Assembly: GCA_014058105.1 (NCBI GenBank)
Contig: JACGCM010000393.1
Location: 334,501-398,500, forward strand
Direction of reading: 5' to 3'
DNA length: 64,000 nt
Source: Kingdonia uniflora
Lineage: Eukaryota; Streptophyta; Magnoliopsida; Ranunculales; Circaeasteraceae
Shown: positions 23,680 through 35,531 of the stretch, in pieces
Numbering within the stretch: position 1 is the stretch's first letter
How the letters are laid out: the number at the start of each line of letters is the position of its first letter
The notes under the pieces: generated by a model
The model's input: the letters and a program-made list of their open reading frames with translations, nothing else
Told to the model about the DNA's origin: nothing
Database searches by the model: none
Program-made: the position numbers and the translations under genes

Positions 23680-24622
23680 ATGGTTCCGCTTCCACGTCGT
23701 ATTCTCGTCATATTTGGCATTAGACCGATTTCCAAATCCCAGGACGATTTTGTTCAGTTTGTAAAGGCTCAAAAAAGAACCAATGCAACCATGGCGGATA
23801 GCCTCGCCACTTTATCTATTATGTTCGATAAGCTTGCCAAAGCTTTGAGTTCTAGAGGATTTTTACCCACTCCCCTAAACTCCCCACTTGAGCCAACGAC
23901 TATTTTGCCGCCACCGGCCAAAACAACACAAAACTTTGACAACAGGTTAACTCGCAGATTCACAAAATAGCAAGGAGTTAGCGAGTGAATAAGACACACG
24001 TGAATCTAGTGTGTAGGGCTACTCATGTAGGTGGCGTGTGGGATATAAACCACTAAAAATTTAGGCCAGAACGAAGTGCACACCAGACCCAGATCCAAAC
24101 GATACTGCCGGTCATGAAGGTTTCACCGGGCAACTTGATAGAGTTGTTGAATCAAGAGAGACAATCACTTGGAAAATGATGGGAAACGGGCTAACCAGAC
24201 ATCCAAGCTTGATATTTTGTCTGAGATTTTGGGTGAAATAAAAAATCAAGTCGCAACAGTTCCTAGTTTTTTTTAGGGAGAGAAAAACAGTTTGAGAATA
24301 AGAATGAATATGGTATGATCCCGTGCAACCGGATGTACCAAATGCAACCCCTCCCCATTCATGTGACAAATACGTATTTTACTTGAGTCCAGCCCAAGCC
24401 CAGTTCAAGACCCGACCTGAGCCTATGCCAAGCCTGGAACCAAATCCATCTGACCCGAGTATCGCACGAGGATCGCAGTTGCCTGAGCCATTCCATCCTA
24501 TCCAAATACCGCTCCAAACTCTAGGAAGAAATGGTGTCTATCATGGGTTTAAACAAGTCTGCTTGGCGCCATACGTGAGAATTGAGGAAGGTTTGATCGT
24601 AAACGAGAATAATCGAAGCTAA
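23680..24622 (+). other. Two short open frames of unknown nature
   Basis: 23680-23970 (96 codons, ADSLATLSIMFDKLAKALSS then Pro-rich) and 24323-24622 (99 codons, Pro-rich) lie in line on the plus strand, separated by stops. The first resembles leader or gag-like sequence of some plant retroelements only vaguely. They could be chance frames. Confidence 0.2.
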
Positions 24623-24691
24623 AGCGAGTCCCAACGACTTCATTGTAAAAAAGTTTTTGAATAAATAAAAACCTGTTAGTAAATATAATAC

Positions 24692-24933
24692 TGTGAAGGA
24701 TTATCAATTCTAATATATTTAGAGAACAATTGAGAGAAAGATGATTCTTTATTGATTATTAGAGAATTATAGAACTGTAAGTAATACAAAAGGAGATAAC
24801 CCTATTTAATAGGTTACCTAACCATCTTAAACTCTCTCCATAACCCTAAAGGCCTATGGGCTTTGTTAGGAGTCCAATAGAACACCCCAAACTAGTTGGG
24901 TTTCTAGCTTAGGCTTGAACCCAACTCCTAACA
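24692..24933 (-). repeat. 3' LTR of a second copia family (242 bp)
   Basis: Minus strand TGTTAGGAGTTGGG...AATCCTTCACA, directly after a purine tract (CACCCAAAGGAGGAG). Placed correctly behind the RNase H region. Confidence 0.65.
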
Positions 24934-25166
24934 CTCCTCCTTTGGGTGTTCTATACCAGGATGACTTGCCTCATCAAAACCTCTGCCTAGCAAAATCTCT
25001 TGGGCAAAAAGTTGTGCAGGGAAAGAGTATAATTCTATACCCTGTATGGATTGTGGATGTGTATACATTACCTCATAAAAACCTCCAGTCAGTAAAACCT
25101 CCTAAGATAAAAACTGCACTATCAGGAAAAAGAGTGCAACATGCATGTGTCCACGTTAGGCTTGGA

Positions 25167-25910
25167 CTACTCCCCCTGGCGTCGATTTCCCTGAGATAAT
25201 AAATCATGTAAACTCCGCATGCCGATTCCGTGTACCAATCTCTTGAACGTAGGATGTACAAGAGCCTTCATGAATAGATCATCTAAGTTATCTTCTGAAT
25301 AGACTTGAATAACGTTGATCTCATTCATCTTCTGTAACTCATTTATGTGAAAGAACTTTGGTGAAATATGCCTCGTTCTGTCACCTTTAATAAATTCGCC
25401 ATTGACTTCAACGATACAAGCTACGTTATCTTCATAAAGTGTTATCAGTTTATCTTGGATAAAACTCAGACCGCAACTCCCGTTGATGTGGTTGATCATA
25501 GACCGCAACGAGAAGTATTCTCTGCCGGCTTTATATAGTGCAAGAATCTCTACGTGGTTCGAGGATGTAACAACCATCGTCTGCTTTACCGATCTCCATG
25601 AAATCGTTGTATCTTCATACAAGAACACATAACCTAATTGTGATCGGCCTTTATGTGGATCTGACAAATATTGTGCATCGACATATCCTACAATTTCTCG
25701 TTTGCCTATTTGTAGATATAATAGACCCCAGTCTTTCATTCTAATGAGATAACTCAGAATGTGCTTGATCCCATTCTAGTACCTTTGGGTAGGTACAAAA
25801 CTATGGCATGCCAAATAGTTCACTGTGAATGAGATGTCGGGTTGAGTGCACCTTGCTAAGTATAGTAAAGAACCTCCTAGCTATGGCACCAAGGACCTAA
25901 AAGTTTCTCC
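25167..25910 (-). pseudogene. Copia RNase H and end of reverse transcriptase
   Basis: Minus-strand 25739-25167 encodes a Ty1-type RNase H: GYVDAQYLSDPHKGRSQLGY, TISWRSVKQTMVVTSSNHVE, LYEDNVACI, GDRTRHISPKFF, and the end DNLDDLFMKALVHPTFKRLV. Catalytic positions can be followed (VDAQYLSD, Glu in NHVEI, YEDN). Upstream to about 25910, frameshifted remnants of the preceding reverse-transcriptase end are readable. The 5' three quarters of the element are missing. RNase H normally removes the RNA template during reverse transcription. Confidence 0.8.
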
Positions 25911-27009
25911 CCCCATTAGGATGGTGGAAGATGTCGTTGTTCACATCCAAGTGATGGACGCGCAATAAACGACTTAGCACCATGTGCTACATCCATATTG
26001 AAGTGTTAAATAAATCTAATTTAATATCTATGTGATATTAAATGATGACGACTGACTCACTGCCACATATCTAATTAAAGAAAATCAAGCGAGGCTATTT
26101 TCTAGTAAAAAATACCATGGAGACATACAAGTAAGCATTTCAAGCAAATTGCTAGATTACTTCATCGTTTGGGTTTTCAACATATTATTTCAAACTACTT
26201 ACATAATTGTTCTAGGTTCATTTGACTCTAAACAAATGTTCACGCTTAGAGCATCTCCAACATAGTGGTATATTGTTAAGGTTTTCCCATATTCTTGCAA
26301 AAACTCTTCCAACAGGAGTATGGTGTTCAGCATACTCACCCTCATACCCCTCCAAAGTATGCGAAACCTGAACTTGGAGATTCAACATTTGGATATTCAA
26401 CTTTACAATTCATGTCAATTCACTCTAAACAAATGCTTTAGCCGCGCGTGTGTGGATGCGAAATAGGCTATATGGTTTACAATTCAAGTCGTATCAATAT
26501 ACTATGGTCAGATAAAATGAAAAACTTATCATCTAATGTTTTAATTAAAGAAGGTAACGGTCTTACATCTCTAATGTTTGGAGAGTTTCGTAGGTGTAAG
26601 CAGCAGCAAAGAAGCCACACACTTGGCTTGTATGATAGGTGTTGCTTCTAACCTGTACTGCGTCCAACAAACTTGACTTCCCAATAGTACCTTGATTCGT
26701 ATGCTACACACTTAGACATAGCAGAGTCAAAGAATTAGTTGGTGAACGGTTTTTTGTTTTCAATTTCTATTTGCTATAAAACAAATTAGATTGTAAAGTC
26801 CTCAGTTGAATTGTTATGTACAATGTACTATATAGGAAAATGATGTCACAAAAGCAGACAAATTTTATATCAAAAGATTTACAAATTTTGCGTGTTAGTT
26901 ACCCTATGACCATTCTATTTTAATACACAATACCAATGCGATATCTACCAAATACCATTTCATGAAATGTTGGGTATGAACTCGAATTGAAGGATACTTA
27001 CTTGGAATC
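25911..27009. other. Spacer left of the large duplication
   Basis: No gene recognised. It contains a 14-bp direct repeat (26225-26238 and 26422-26435) around a 183-bp stretch with a TIR-like AGAGCATCTCCAACA at 26249. Confidence 0.5.
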
Positions 27010-29522
27010 TTGTTAGGCTATGCCAAGAGTGATACTTACTTGGAATCTTGGGTGTTTGATTGTTCTTTTCACACAGCAGCCACAACAGTCAGTTTTATGG
27101 ATTCATTATGGTGTTCTACTCATCCTCTTCCTTCCTTCTGCAGTTAGTTAAGGCAAGTATTCTATCCTTTTCATATGCCATGATTGTAGTAAGGTTTCAC
27201 ACTTGTAGAGATTATACGTTTAATTTCTTGAACCCATATTCATGTATGCGATCTTATTAAGCTAATCATGCTCCTGTTATTGTTATAACTAACGAACCTA
27301 TCCCTAGTTTCTAATCATAACTTTAGTCTTTATTGAGCTTAGGTTGAGCTATATCTTTTTCCTGTTCTTGATTATTAATAGATTCATGTTCAGTAACATT
27401 TATTGCATATGCTTAGGGACTATATCTTTTACCAAGTTCTTGTGTCGTTTAGTAAGTTGAATACTGTTCTTAAATCGCCATTTCTATGGGGTTGCTATGC
27501 ATTAAGGAAGATCATGTACTCTTTGGTTATTGTAGGAATTTATTGTGGTTTGATATATGGACTATGGGAAGGGTATTGTGTGTTAAAGGGTAATCTTAAA
27601 TGGAGGCTGATAGCTTTTGAAGTTATTACAAGTTGTATCATCTTTGAAATCAAATCTTATATGGGTATGAATGGGGGATTTTATTTGGACTTGACATGAG
27701 GACCTTAATAATTTCTTATCAAATTTTGAATCGATAATTGGGATGCTTATATAGTTGGAGTTGTGATTAATAGATTTAAGAGTTGTAGATACGTCTGGAA
27801 TGCAGAACTTATGGTCAGAATGTATAACATGTTTAGTTATGTCTAGATTTGAGTATTGAGATTATACAGGTATAATATCATTAAGAAACCTTGGTAATTA
27901 AGGTGGGTAATTATGGTGATTGTTGGACATCTTAGTATGGTTGGACTATTAAGCTTCATATTAGTTTATTGAGAATATTGATGGTGCATAGTCTCTGTGG
28001 GTGGAGATGTTTGTGGGTTATTTCATCTATTGGCTTAGTGGTTGGACATCGTTAGTTTTCTTACTATTATAAATGGTTATACGAGGGTGGTCTAATAATA
28101 GTTGTTAGGCTTTATGGTAGTATAAGAACTTCAAGAGTTCTATGATGTTATTTTGGGACAAAGCATCCAAGTGTTGGGCATTGATCACTTTGAGAGAAGT
28201 ATTATAGGGTCTGGGTTGTCTAAGAGAGACTGTGAGTCCTTTTTGATATTTGGACAAGTCTTTTATTCTAGAGCAACTTAGATGATTCTTAGGAATGTCT
28301 TTGGGGATAGCGATTCAGTTGGATTTTTCTATGATTCAGTAGTACGCGACTTAGATTCGCTTTGATGCTTAGAATTTCCTTTTGATATAGTCGCACTTAT
28401 TGGGCATGTTACGACAGATAACATTGGATGTTGGAGCTTTACTTCATTTGATAGAGTCCCCACTTGTTATTAAAGTGAGGGTAGATAGATCATCTGGTCG
28501 TAAGAGCGGTAGGTCTTTGGATTTAGTCCCAGATGCTGATTAGGCAGGGGAAGACAGATCATTTGATTCTTATAGGATTCAAGCTTCTTCCTTTCCATTA
28601 TGCTAGGATAACTTCGAATTAATGTACACAGTAGGGCTATGCTGTTACGGTCCTTGGGTTCGAGTCCCTAAACCAAATATGAGGTAACTGCTTATCAGTT
28701 TTCCCGGGTTGCAAGTCCCTAAATTCTTTCCCGGTTACTTCTCGGCTGCATGCTTCGCGAGCATCCCGTGGGCAGATCCCTAAAAGTTAAAAATAAAATA
28801 GGCTTTAGACCTGTAGGTTGAAATTTCTTGAACACCCTGATCAGGTGCATTACCCCCTAATTCTTGTCTCACTAAAAAGGAATCCGCCAATCCCTGGCTC
28901 GTCAATAAGGGATACGCTTCTCTTGAGGACAGAAGGGTGCGAGAGTGTGGTCCCACTGAATTAAAAGTGACCTTGTGTACGTGACTTCCAAATTCTCTTT
29001 CCTCATTAACCATAATTATTAGGTTGTAGTAGTTAGATCTAAGTTTAGTTTATCGTTGATATCTTGGTAGGATATTAGTTTTACTTAGACTGCCTCCTTA
29101 GAACTCGTAGCTTGGTTGATATTCTCCTATACTTCCGTTAGAATCTTCATGTCTCTTTTCTGTGTTTATCTTGGTCTATCATGTCTTATGACCTTGGATA
29201 TTTGTACTTGTTGGGCGTTGCTTGCTGACGCCTTACGCATATATAATTTTTCAGGTGAATTGTTGCGGTAGCGATACTAGTAGTTGGAGCAAGCTGGACT
29301 TGCATCTTTTGGAGTTATGGCTATCCTTGTGGTATTATTTATTATTTCTATCTCTTTTAGATTTCCGTTCGCTGCGTAACTTTTTAGTGTTGTAGATGTA
29401 TTTACGATTTGTTTTAAATTGTAGTACGTCTTTTGGGGGTTGATCTTTAGGATGCCCGACGTTACACCTAAGAATTCGCGTTCTTAATAGTTTATTAAGA
29501 AGCCAATTTTGGGGGAGTGACA
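27010..29522 (+). repeat. Gypsy LTR, left part missing (start of duplication unit 1)
   Basis: Matches 54040-56554 at about 99% and ends GGGGGAGTGACA. The first ~530 bp present in the other copy (53511-54039) are missing. The breakpoint at 27010 carries a short local duplication. The frame 27403-27699 is open in both copies but lies inside the LTR and has no family features. Confidence 0.8.
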
Positions 29523-30110
29523 AAAATTCCCACTGCTGGAGATAGTCTAGGGGGTGTTGCCCCGACTAAGCTAGTTTTGTACTAAGCCAGAATGTAATAT
29601 AGAAGTGTTTGGCAAGTTGTGGGTTTATCTTTTTGATTTTTTACTAACCGAAGTTTCCCTATATTTTGCCTTAAAACTAGTTTTAGTTTGAAACATAAAA
29701 TTTATGTTTCTAAATGGAACGAGTTCCCAGTTGGGCAAAAACGTGAGATTGGATACGAGGAAAACTCCCGAACTTCAAACAACAAAGAGTCCTCTCTTCT
29801 TCAAAGTTCAACACTTCAACTTGCAAAAGCAAAGCAAAACAAGTACTCTCACATTCTCTCTCTAGAGTATGGACTCCTATCTCTCACAGTCTACATGTGC
29901 CTAGTTCATTCCATTTTTTCTCTTTGCCTCTTTCCTTGAGTCTATATCATCTTTCTCTCACGGTCTCACCTACCTTGTACTTCTATTGATCTCTATTCTT
30001 AGTCTGTAAACTCTTCACTTTGTTTGGAATTTCATCTTTTTGTTTTCTTCCATATTCTCTACTATTAGGTTTTACCCTTTAGCACTCTGATTCATCTTAA
30101 ATTAACCTAA

Positions 30111-30474
30111 GAGCACCCGCAACAGCTAGGTGAATTTGCCACGTGTCCACGCAATATCCACCTAGATTCTCCACCCTATTGGTGGATTTTTGGTGGATTG
30201 ATGCCCGCAGTTCTGAACTGCGCGTTGGGAGTAAGCCAATGAGATGATGATACTTGTCAAGCTTTAATAGGGACACGCGGTTTGGAATTGCGCTGCAGCT
30301 TTTAACGTTTGAGATGGGGACACGTGCGTTGATCCTGTGCGCTGATTGTTCCCCGCAATTCTGAACTGCGGGGAGTAGTGATATTCACTTTGATTTCGAT
30401 ATCAACTGCTGTGGGGTGGATTGAATTCACCCTGATTTTGGGCAAATCCACCCACCCTACTGATGTGGATGCTC
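30111..30474. mobile_element. Tourist-like MITE (364 bp)
   Basis: Ends GAGCACCCGCAACAG and, inverted, GAGCATCCACATCAG form an imperfect ~30-bp terminal inverted repeat that continues into (A)GGTGAATTTGCC/GGTGGATTTGCC. TAA flanks both sides (30108-30110, 30475-30477), as for PIF/Harbinger MITEs. It contains the palindrome-like CCCCGCAATTCTGAACTGCG. It lies about 420 bp upstream of MAPK exon 1. Confidence 0.75.
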
Positions 30475-30897
30475 TAATAAGCAATTGGGAGTGGGTTATA
30501 TGAGATTACCTAATTTAATTCATCTATAGCTGGTGTTCTTATCTTCCAATTTTGAATTTCAAGGCTTACATATTGTCATCTTTCTAGAACAAGTGTGTCT
30601 ACCAAATACTCAAGTTAATTGAACAAGTTTAATTTGGATTAAAAAAAAATTATTTGTCAACGCACAATGTATTAAAACTAATTCAGGTTCAACCATATCT
30701 AGAAAATACTGGCTAGGTTTAAACCTAGCTGCCCCAAAATTGGGAGTACCCAAACAGCCCCTTAGCCTCAAATTCTTGTACCGCTCATGCCTATTCAAAA
30801 TTTCAAGTAAAGATAGTGGGAACAGACGCCCAATAAACAGAAAGATTTCTCCCCTCGATTCGAACTCTCTGCAGATAAAAAGAAAAGAAAAAAGGAT

Positions 30898-31047
30898 GTA
30901 TGAAAATACAAAAGTTGAGGTGAAAGGTGTACCAATCCATGATGGGAAGTATGTCCAGTACAACCTTCTCGGCAACTTATTCGAGGTTTCAGCTATTTAT
31001 GTCCCTCCCATTCAACCCGTTGGTCGTGGCGCTTACGGTATCGTCTG
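30898..31047 (+). pseudogene. MPK4-type MAP kinase exon 1 (copy 1)
   Basis: ATG at 30898 opens [20 protein letters not shown], followed by [20 protein letters not shown] and [10 protein letters not shown], then TG|GTAAAA as donor, so the next codon would be Cys or Trp. This is the N-terminus of group B (MPK4/5/11-like) plant MAP kinases up to the Gly-rich ATP loop (GRGAYG). The usual intron 1 lies exactly here. Exon 2, with the ATP-binding Lys and helix C, is not found in the window: a copia element follows 1.4 kb downstream. The exon itself is undamaged and identical in the second unit, so it could be expressed, but no complete kinase can be assembled. Confidence 0.85.
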
Positions 31048-32460
31048 GTAAAAACAACGCTCTTCCTTTCATCTTGTACTTCACTCACTCAATTGCAATT
31101 TACTGTTTATTAGTTATTTGAATTGTACATGTAATTTAAGTGTTTGTAGAGCTATAGGTAGGTATCCTCAACGCTCACAATTCGATTTAAATTTAGGGGA
31201 AAAAAAATTAAAAAATTTAGTAACCCCGTTGTGAAATTTACTGGATTTTGATGGACGATTAGTGCAAAACATTGAAGGCATTTGGGAATGATGATACTGT
31301 AAATTGTTGAAAGACCCAAAGAGCATTATGTTTTTATTGATGCTCAATAGGTAAAGTTCAGTATTTTTGAATGTCGCTGAATGTTGCAGTTACCTATTTT
31401 TCATTCCCTGGAAAATCATTGCCATAGCCCGAATTTACGATAGAAAGTAACTATTTATTGTATAAATACAGTTTAATATTTTAGATAGTTATTATGGACT
31501 TAGAGCTTTCGGCTTGTAAAATAAAATGCCTTTCCGTGTTCATTGGTCTATACAGTTCCATTTTTTTCTTTGCTGAAGGTGAAATAAATTCTAAACCAAT
31601 AGATCAAATGCTGAAGTTGTAGGGAAACTTCTAAATTCTTTGTGCTCCACGAGTAAAAACATGAAAAAGGATTAAGGGAAGTTCGGTTACCTTCCAAAAA
31701 AGAGGGGAAAAAAAGAAGGGAAGTTCAGCGGGTTATCTAGTTTTAAGTGACATTTTTTGGAGGGGGCAGAAAAGGGGAATGCCTTGGTTTTCTCACAGTA
31801 GAAATAGGAGGGAGAGAGTTGAGGAAAGGAGAAGCGAAGAGGGAATGGATGAATAGGGGATATGCACGCACATACAAATTAATGTCAAAATGTAGTTTTT
31901 ACGAGTATACAAAAGTTATAATTGTCGAGTGTTTGGAGTCCCAGGACAAGCAACTGTCCAGTAAGATAGAAAGTATTGTGTGATAAATGCTCAATGATCT
32001 TGAGCGATATGTAAGGTTACTCGGGTGTTAAAAAATAATATAGATATAATATTGGACAAGCGGGTCTCTTGTAAGTTCTATGTTGGCATGTAGAGGTCAT
32101 ATTTACGCCCCTTTATTGCTTGAAAGAGTGCGGTGATTGCATAAAGCACCATTTATTAATTTAGTGATACCTGCAACAATTATACCTGGAGGTATATACA
32201 GACAGAGACAACGATGATTACTGCGTGGTTTGTTACAGTTGTGCTGCTTCCCCACAACTGTAAAGCTATATGCGATGCAGGCAATTTATAAGGGCCTGCT
32301 TTTGGGAGTTCAAAAGGGGCTTACCAAGATTGACGTGGCTACATACTCAAAGATTATGGTGCCGTACTGCAGAGATAATTTGGTACCCGCTTGAGCTGCT
32401 ATCACCTTGCACAAGCTATATAAAAAATTATCTCTAAACTGGGCTATTTTAGGTTATGTA
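31048..32460 (+). other. Intron-like sequence after MAPK exon 1
   Basis: Starts with a good donor (GTAAAA). No exon-2 codons (such as VAIKKI) are visible. Nearly identical to 58080-59492. The frame 31747-31983 has no family features. Confidence 0.5.
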
Positions 32461-32607
32461 TGTAGAAATAGATTAGAGAGAAAAATATTATTATTGAATT
32501 GATTATTTAGGTTGCATCATACCCTCTATATATAGGAGAAAGATAGTAAACTACTTCTATGAATAACCAATGTGGGACTAAAATAACATAAAATAACCTT
32601 GCTAATA
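32461..32607 (-). repeat. 3' LTR of copia element (147 bp)
   Basis: On the minus strand it follows the tract GAGGGGGGAG and ends CTATTTCTACA. It contains TATATATAGAGGG and GTCCCACATTGG, and is similar in layout to the 149-bp solo LTR at 37308. Its first bases read TATTAG rather than TGTTAG. Confidence 0.65.
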
Positions 32608-32615
32608 CTCCCCCC

Positions 32616-34013
32616 TCAAGCTGGAGCATGAATATCGCACATGCCCAGCTTGGACAAAACATCTAATAATAATCTGCTACTAACGGCCTTCGTGAGAAAA
32701 TCTGCAAGCTGCTGCGAAGTAGAAACATAGAGGGTCTGAATCTGTCTAGATTTAAGCTTCTCATGTAGAAAGTACCGATCAACTTCAATATGCCTGGTAC
32801 GATCATGTTGCACCGGATTAGCCAAAATGCTAATAGCAGATTTGTTGTCATAATAGAGCGTCATAGGATGAGAGACCGATATCCGAAGCTCTTGTAGAAG
32901 ACGTTTAAGCTATATTAACTCATAAACACCTTGAGCCATGGCCCTATACTCGGTTTCTGCACTGGACCTGGAAATAATATCTTGTTTCTTACTCCGCCAT
33001 GTAACCAAATTACCACCAATAGTGGTGCAATTCCCAGAAGTGGAGCGACGATCGGATAATGAACCTGCATAGTCAGCATCAGTCCAAGCCTCGACTCGAG
33101 AATGACCATGATCGCGAAATATAATGCCACGACCAGGACACCCCTTGAGATACCGAAGAACACAAATAACTGCCTGGAGATGGGGATGACGCAGCTTGTG
33201 CATAAACTGACTAAGAATTCCAACCGTTTATGCAATATCAGGACGGGTAAGAGAAAGATAGAGGAGCTTCCCAAGAAGCCGCTGGTACTGCCCAATGTCC
33301 CCCAATAACTCCCCTTCAATGTCTGTCAGGCGATGATTCAGTTCTAGAGGTGTATCAGCAAGACGACACGCAAGCTGTCCAGAAGCAGAAAGAAGATCAA
33401 GAATGTACTTTCACCGAGAGATAAAAATACCGAAACTAGAACGTGCAACTTCAATCCCAAGGAAATAATGCATGGGACCGAGATCCTTCACCTGAAGGCG
33501 GGTGGAGAGGTAAGATTTTAGATCACTAATACCCTGAATATCATCTCCTGTAATAATAATATCGTCAACATAGACAAGCAATGCAACAATCTTCCTACCA
33601 GAATGTCGAAGAAACAAAGTATGGTCAGCACTACTCAGAACATAACCAAAGTCAATCATAGCGGTACCAAATGTATCAGCCCAAGTACGAGGAGATTGCT
33701 TAAGCTCATAGATGGACTTTTTTAGCTTATATACCAAGCCAGAAGCAGAAGCGGGACGAAAACTTGGAGGTTGAGACATATAGACCTCTTCCTGCAATAT
33801 TTCATTCAGAAAGACATTCTTCACATCCATCAGGAAAAGGGGCCAAGATTTAGACGCAGCAATAGAAAAGATGACTCGAATAGTATTCATCTTGGCTACA
33901 AGAGCAAACGTCTCCTGATAATCAACACCATGTATCTGTGCATACCCCTTGGCAACTAACCGGGCCTTGTACCTGCTTACCGTTCCATCTGGATTTTCTT
34001 TAACCGTAAGCAC
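32616..34013 (-). pseudogene. Copia reverse transcriptase and RNase H (copy 1)
   Basis: Reverse transcriptase, 34013-33411: [58 protein letters not shown] and YVDDIIITG with the catalytic Asp pair. RNase H follows in another frame: EAWTDADYAGSLSDRRSTSG, SSAETEYRAMAQGVYEL, then YYDNKSAISILANPVQHDRT and STSQQLADFLTKAV. Stops after SR (33411), near 33230 and at 32910 break it. A TGA at 34035-34037 separates it from integrase. These enzymes copy the element RNA into DNA in virus-like particles. Confidence 0.9.
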
Positions 34014-34037
34014 CCATTTGCATCCGACTGATGTACG

Positions 34038-35531
34038 TCAAGGCGGGAGGGTAACCAATGGCCATGTATTATTGATCTCCAATACATGTAATTCTTCCAA
34101 CATCGCAGCCTTCCAATGAGGTTTGGCTAACGCATCTGCCACTGCACGTGGTATATCAACCAAAGAGAGAGAAGCTAGAAAGGTTCTATAAGTAGGAGAT
34201 AAACGATGATCTGAAGTATAATCAACGATAGAATAAACCGTTGTATCTGAATATCTATCAGGCTTCCCTACATTACGCTTCTCTTTTCGAATAGCAATCG
34301 GCCTATCATCATAACTATAAGAAACATGTGAATCATCATCAGTAGTAACTGGTATAGAAGCGGTAGGTGAAGGCTCAATTCTTGATAAAGGTGAATCGAT
34401 GGCAGGTGGCAGATCTAGAGCTACAGTGTATGCTTGGTAGTCTGGTGTAGGAGGCTGATGTCCTGGATGTCGTCGAGTATAAAACTGTAAAGGACGTGAA
34501 ACTAAAGGTGAAACTAAAGGTGGGATTGCAGACTCACACGGAACACTCAACGGAAGTGGATCTGAAGGAGGAGGAGATAAATCTTTTAAAGGAAGAGGAC
34601 GAACTGGAAAACACTCCCCTTGAGAGAGAAAACCGTCCATAAAGAACGGAGCATGTTCAAAGAAAGTAACGTCCATAGAGGTGAAATAACGACGGGATGA
34701 GGGATGGAAACACCTATAACCCTTCTGAGCATGAGAGTAACCCAGGAATACACATTTCAAGGCACGCGGATCTAGTTTAGAGGCTGACCCAGTGACTTGG
34801 GCAAAACATACATACCCAAAAACACGAAGTGGAATCTGAAAAACAGAACGATCAGGATAAAGAATAGAATACGGGGTGCGAAAACAAAGAACTCGAGACG
34901 GAGACCGGTTGATAAGAAACACCGCCGTAAGAACAACGTCAGACCAAAAGCGCGAGGGGACATTCATGCCAATTAACATAACACGAGCAAGATCAAGAAT
35001 ATGACGATTTTTCTTTTCCGATTTACCATTTTGCTGCGGAGTTTTTGTATTAGAGGTTTGATCCTCAATGCCATTGACATTGCAGAATTTGCGAAGACCT
35101 TGGGACATAAATTCCCCACATTGATCGGACCGAAAAACTTTAATAGTTTTCCCAAACTGAGTACGAACCATTGCGGTGAATGTCTGGAAAATAGAGGATA
35201 CCTCATCTTTGGATTTCATCAAATAAACCCAAGTACACCTTGAAAAATCGTCAATAAACAACACAAAATAACGAAATCCTAAATTGAAGGTAACTGGGGC
35301 AGGACCCCAAACATCCGAATGCACAATATCAAAATAAGAAGAAATTTTATTAATACTCAACGGATACGTGCTACAACAATGTTTAGTTAGTTCACACGTC
35401 TTACAAGACAAGTCAGACATGGATACTTTAGAAAAGAAAGACGGAAACAAATAACGTAGATACTCAAAGGAAATATGACCTAAGCGGTGATGCCAACGTA
35501 GCACTCGCTTTATATTTTTACTACTAGACAT
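34038..35531 (-). pseudogene. Copia GAG-pre-integrase and integrase (copy 1)
   Basis: A 497-codon open stretch: HHRLGHISFEYL and CKTCELTKHC (HHCC zinc finger), HSDVWGP and VFRSDQCGEFM (two catalytic Asp), QQNGKSEKKNRHILDLARVM (catalytic Glu), then SKLDPRALKCVFLGYS and a Pro/Ser-rich end running into the pre-RT linker (WKAAMLEELHVLEINNTWPL). The usual RSDNG is RSDQC here. The integrase inserts the cDNA and makes 5-bp target duplications. The long open frame suggests fairly recent activity, but the element as a whole is truncated. Confidence 0.9.

Noticed and set aside
27403..27699. 98-codon frame repeated at 54435-54731 as a possible gene
   Set aside because: It lies inside an LTR, is nearly identical only because the segment is duplicated, and shows no protein family features.
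28640..28670. tRNA-like B-box (GGTTCGAGTCC) as a possible tRNA gene
   Set aside because: No acceptor stem, anticodon arm or A-box at the right distance. The motif lies in a gypsy LTR and is changed to GGTTTGAGTCC in the other copy.
30740..30897. N-terminal extension of MAPK exon 1 from an upstream ATG
   Set aside because: The upstream codons do not resemble MAPK N-termini, and the ATG at 30898 gives the usual short leader before the conserved region.
30610..30975. 121-codon minus-strand frame opposite MAPK exon 1 (and 57642-58007)
   Set aside because: Shadow of the exon and its upstream region; no independent gene signals.
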